Below, piece by piece: positions 60,189-64,000 of a stretch of 64,000 bases of DNA (positions within the stretch are counted from its first letter, which is position 1; each line of letters begins with the position of its first letter). The position numbers were made by a program, and so were the translations under genes. The stretch comes from Astrocystis sublimbata (taxonomy: Eukaryota > Ascomycota > Sordariomycetes > Xylariales > Xylariaceae), in assembly GCA_022453515.1 (NCBI GenBank), contig JAJNNY010000033.1:327297-391296 (forward strand), in the 5' to 3' direction. A model generated the notes under the pieces. The model searched no databases. It was not told the origin of the DNA and saw only the letters and a program-made list of their open reading frames with translations.

Positions 60189-63100
60189 TGTTGAGACAGC
60201 CTAAATGTTTCGCCAGTGACACAGCTAGTTACCTTAGATCAGCTCCAACAGAACTTCATTACCTGCTGAAATTGCAAAGAAGTCCGACTTCATAAGGTGA
60301 TCAACTGATGGATCAGGCGTTTGAGAGAATCTTGTTCAGAGCCACGTATCTTGACTTGTAGTATCTCGATTAGACCCAGTGGCAATCATAATTGCCCCTT
60401 GTTGTGGGAGGTACTAATTGGTGTCAGTTTCCAGCTGTATAGAAACAAGGAAAAAGTTGAAGTCTTACCTGTTTACGGTTCTTGATTCAAACTCAGAAAC
60501 TCAATTCCAGTATCTATACTGTTGACTTGGACTGTTACAATTTAGCTGGCGGCCACATACTGATGCAACCTGAATAAGGAGGGAAAAGGGGCGATGATAG
60601 TTGGGGCAAAAGACAAAGTAGCCACCATCGGAATAACATGAGAATATGAGGAGGGATATGGACACGAAATTGGAAATAGGTGGGATTTTCAACATGGATA
60701 CAGAAATAGAGTTGGCTGGGAACATGAAGATGTAGATGATCATAACCATAGGACTGAACATGAAGGATCCTGGGGATCAAGACGGAGGAGGAGGAGGAGG
60801 GGGTATGGAGATGGGATTGTAGTGGTTGGTAAGATGACAAGATAATAAGGTAAAAGGAAGTAACTGCACACATCAACCATTCGCCAGGGAGGATTCAACT
60901 ACGTGTCCATCGTCTGAAAAAGGTAGAAAAGTGTAGAGAAGCTACTTACCAACTTTTGTTTTTGACCAAAACAACTTGATTGGAGACACGTGAGGAATCA
61001 CCTGTCTGCTGATCTGCAAGTGTCTGATGACTTGCGAGTGTCTGTGTGACCGCTTGCACAACTGGGGCTGCACCAAGTACCTTGAGGCGGGTGTACAAAT
61101 GATGAGGTATCTCACGGAAACCCTTTGTGAGAGTGAAAAACAAATTGCAGTGATAGGAAAGTGAAAAATGACAGGACAAAAGAGAGAGATTCTGCTGGCT
61201 GGCAGTGCAAGTGATGCTGGGGGAGGCCCGGGTAGGATAGAGGGTAAACCCCAGCTGCGTATGTGAGCAACCTGCACGTACAACAAGCGGTTTCTTGCCA
61301 AATCTTGGAATCCTGGAGACAAAAGAGTAGAACAGTGCGTTGCAATGTACTTTTTGATGAAGAAAAGACTGTTGTAGATGTGTGATGGGAAAGGATTGTG
61401 TGGGTGTGATGCTTGGAGGTGCTCAGGCAGGACAGATGGTAGACCCAGCTGTGTGTGTTGACTAGTCTGCATGCACAACAAGCGGTTTTCTTGACAAATC
61501 TTGGAGTGCTGGAGATGACAAGAGTAGAGTAGAGCGTTTCAATGTAATTTTTTGAAGAAAATGATGTGGTAGTGTGTGTTGTGAAGAAGTTGTGTTGGAA
61601 TTGCTTGAGAAGATAGATGGATGCCACACTTGGTTCACACACTGGGGTGAAGGAAGGATGGGTTGTAGCTGGGAAGAAAGGCGAGAGCAGAGGAACGAGG
61701 GGCCTGGGGATATGGGAGTGGCAGGATGGGTAAGCGTCTGCACCCGCCCTGTTTGAATTTCGTGGGTATCTGCTCGAAATCTATCAAGGAAGGAAGGAGT
61801 GAGCCTTGCCATAGGTCACATGGCTTCCCTAAAGGTACCCGCGTCTATTGGGATCGTGAGTATTCCAGGGGCTCGCGGCAGTATCCGATCACTGTATCGT
61901 CACTATGGGAAAAAGCGGAACACCCGCAATATACATCGTGAGGCCTCTGCAGGGGCGTCTTTGCCATCCTCTGGCTTCTGAAAAGGGCGGGAGCTGCCTG
62001 GTGAAAAGCGGAACCTTATGATGTCGTCCTGGTAATGATTATGGCCATGTACCTCACGATCTCGGCAGATTCAGTACACTTGAAGGCACCCACACATCAG
62101 AGCACGGCGAAGCCCTTCATTCAGCCTGAGCCACGATGCAACAAACATTGACACGAACGCAGGAAACCTTCACCAGATCAAAGTACGCCCTTCTGCGTGA
62201 ACAAATATGATTAGGTCATAGCAGGAGAGCCTAGAGCAAGTATAGAGTTCCGTAATACGGCCTGCGTGTAGCACCCCTACCTACCCAGTCACCATGCCTG
62301 TGGGCTCTATGTTCACAAGGTTTGAGAATGTGACTGTATCTAGGTAAGATGAAGAGCAATGTGTTTGGTCTGTCAAAGGTAGCATACATCTAGACCAAGC
62401 CAGTTGGTAGAACTGGTGTTCATAGGTGAAATTCTTGCAAATCAGTTGGCAAATGGCACGCAGGACTGAACGGTGACGTTTGCATGCCCTATTCTAGAAG
62501 CGTGATAGAGTTGTATTGGTTTTACGATGCGTGGGACCTGACAATGGCCATTTCCTCTCCTGGACTGCAGCTGCTTTGGTATGCCTTGTTCTGTCTGTGA
62601 GAGTCAAGATGGAGAAGGAAAAACACAAAGGAGACGAAAGGGGGCCAAGTCGTAGTTCGTCTATTCGATTAAATCGCAGGGCAGCAGGCACGCATTTGGC
62701 TCTGTTATGTTTTAATATGTTAGTCTGTGGATGATCAGAGATTTAATATTGCACTTGTATACAATGAGAATCAATATGAAGCTGGTACATGGACAAGCTT
62801 TATTGCTTGAAAAGACACAACCAGGCGCTTGGCTCGTCATACTTGAACTTCGGTATTATATTATCCACAATTGCAACCTCAGCCAAGCCAAACATGAACG
62901 GCACATCTTATGGCACTACCAAATACACATCATTTCTAGCAGTTGCGAGTTTCGGCTCCTTTGCGATGTAGTGCTGGTCAAATGTACGTTAACAGAGGCT
63001 CTACAAAGCGAGTGGACAAAGGGGGGGAATAGTTGGCACCTTGACGGATTGCCCACTATTACAATCTCACCAATTATTCCCCAAGTTCGAACACCGAGTT

Positions 63101-64000
63101 TTTCTATACAGAACGCATCAGTAAGAAAGGCAATATTACACAAGCTACCTGAGCATTAAATGGGGAGAGGAGTGTCATGTAAAGTTGGCTGGGAATCATA
63201 TCAATCTGATTCAATCTGAGACATCACTGATTATCAAATTGCACAGATGTCTGCGTCCACGAGTGTACACATGATGCTCTTGAATTCAAATGATGACTGC
63301 CAGATCTCAAAAGGTCCACCATAGACTATTGAGCTGCTTCAGTAGTTGGGCTTGTACAGGGACTAGGAGACATGGTTTCAGGCTAGGTAGCTTGGTAGAT
63401 AATAGCAACAGTTACACAACAACTGACGTTGAAAAGAGCACGTGATTAAGATAAGCTTCGTTTATGCAGTGTGCTGCCAATCTTGGTAATGACATCAGCC
63501 TCTGTCTCTTGAGTAGGCGCCTCATCTTCCTGTGGGTGCCTGAGTATTATCGATATGGAGCCCCAGCCCAAAGCCACCGCCCTCTCAGTCTGGTATCCTT
63601 GCATCATCCTATTGTGGTTTATGAGATACTTTTCCGTTGCTGTGTTATATTATTGAACGCTACTGATTAACCATCATATGTCTCGGTATCAGTTGTTTGT
63701 AACAATGTGTGCTTCATGCTTTGATGATGCCGCAACATATCCGCGTACCTCTTGCATCCAATTTGCCATCTGTAGAAGAATCGCCGGGTCTGCATTATTA
63801 AGTAGTTCGCCAATTCTATACGACATTAGGCAATGCATCAGCCTTGCATTGGGCTTCATCTAGGTTCACGAAGCACCTTAGATTTCTCCATTTGCATTGT
63901 AATTAAATATGGGATAAAAAGCAGAGCGATGTCTACAGAATGTGTTAATCTTGTGTACCTGGTGGCCCAGAGAGCGTCCAGAGTAAGTCTTGTCAATAGC
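60189..64000. other. Right-arm outer region
   Basis: Mirror of 40100-43918: the CT-rich leader, the tandem duplication and unassigned DNA. Nothing new relative to the left arm. It carries most of the outer run-length differences. Confidence 0.5.
61206..61565. repeat. Diverged tandem duplication (right-arm copy)
   Basis: Mirror of the left-arm duplication. It differs from it by two single-base run-length changes (T5 versus T4; CC versus C at its edge). Confidence 0.7.

Larger units (their letters stand above)
52054..64000. repeat. Right arm of giant palindrome, running off the window
   Basis: Mirror of 40100-52053. The last base (64000) pairs with 40100, so the outer breakpoint is not seen. 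The offset between arms drifts from 104107 at the axis to 104100 at the edge through the run-length differences listed under findings. Confidence 0.97.

Noticed and set aside
1..64000. CRISPR arrays, rRNA genes, prokaryotic operons
   Set aside because: No regularly spaced direct repeats or rRNA signatures were seen, and gene structure is eukaryotic with introns.

Overview
The window looks like nuclear DNA of a filamentous ascomycete, most likely a Sordariomycete. Genes are monocistronic on both strands. Introns are short (45 to 152 bp) with GTRNGT-like donors, CTRAY-like branch points and YAG acceptors. Several families are typically fungal: a GH55 exo-beta-1,3-glucanase, an Asp f 2/PRA1-like secreted protein, an NPP1/NLP protein, a DUF2235 hydrolase, a TPR-MYND relic and mitochondrial DNA polymerase Mip1. 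Intergenic DNA carries CCTAGGTA-type motifs, and some repeats look RIP-mutated. No species can be named from the sequence alone.

Layout, 1-40 kb (unique DNA). A 5'-truncated ankyrin/WW-like protein (2-2179, +). A 782-aa fungal protein of unknown function (3276-5732, +, three exons). A 209-aa EXPERA/EBP-type four-helix membrane protein (7208-8086, +). A 233-aa unknown protein with one N-terminal membrane segment (8843-9619, -). A secreted NLP-family protein (10883-11872, -). A class I glutamine amidotransferase (14233-15164, -). An 851-bp MITE-like element with TA target duplication (15548-16398). A Myb/SANT-like protein (20578-22159, +). An Ap4A phosphorylase/ATP adenylyltransferase (22448-23466, -). 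A secreted GH55 enzyme (26795-29620, +). A FIT/Scs3-type ER lipid protein (30555-31646, +). A degraded TPR-MYND pseudogene (about 33570-34335, +). An Asp f 2/PRA1-like secreted protein (34954-35902, -). A DUF2235 hydrolase with an apparent frameshift (37649-39364, -). The genes look like unrelated housekeeping and secretory functions. I see no biosynthetic cluster.

Layout, 40-64 kb. Everything from 40100 to 64000 is one giant, spacer-less inverted duplication. The axis lies between 52053 and 52054, inside an AT-rich, TpA-rich block, and each arm is at least 11.95 kb. Each arm carries a complete MIP1 gene (47238-50850 and 53258-56870), a four-exon gene for a single-pass membrane protein, and the same intergenic DNA. 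The right arm runs off the end of the window. I found 16 differences between arms, all of them run-length changes (15 homopolymers, 1 dinucleotide), and no substitution in the stretches compared. The membrane-protein gene is broken in both arms at different runs, and choosing the intact state at each run gives one open 615-codon frame. This pattern points to long-read indel errors on a folded-back read or contig more than to an old biological duplication. A real fold-back chromosome rearrangement is not excluded and would be the most striking feature here.
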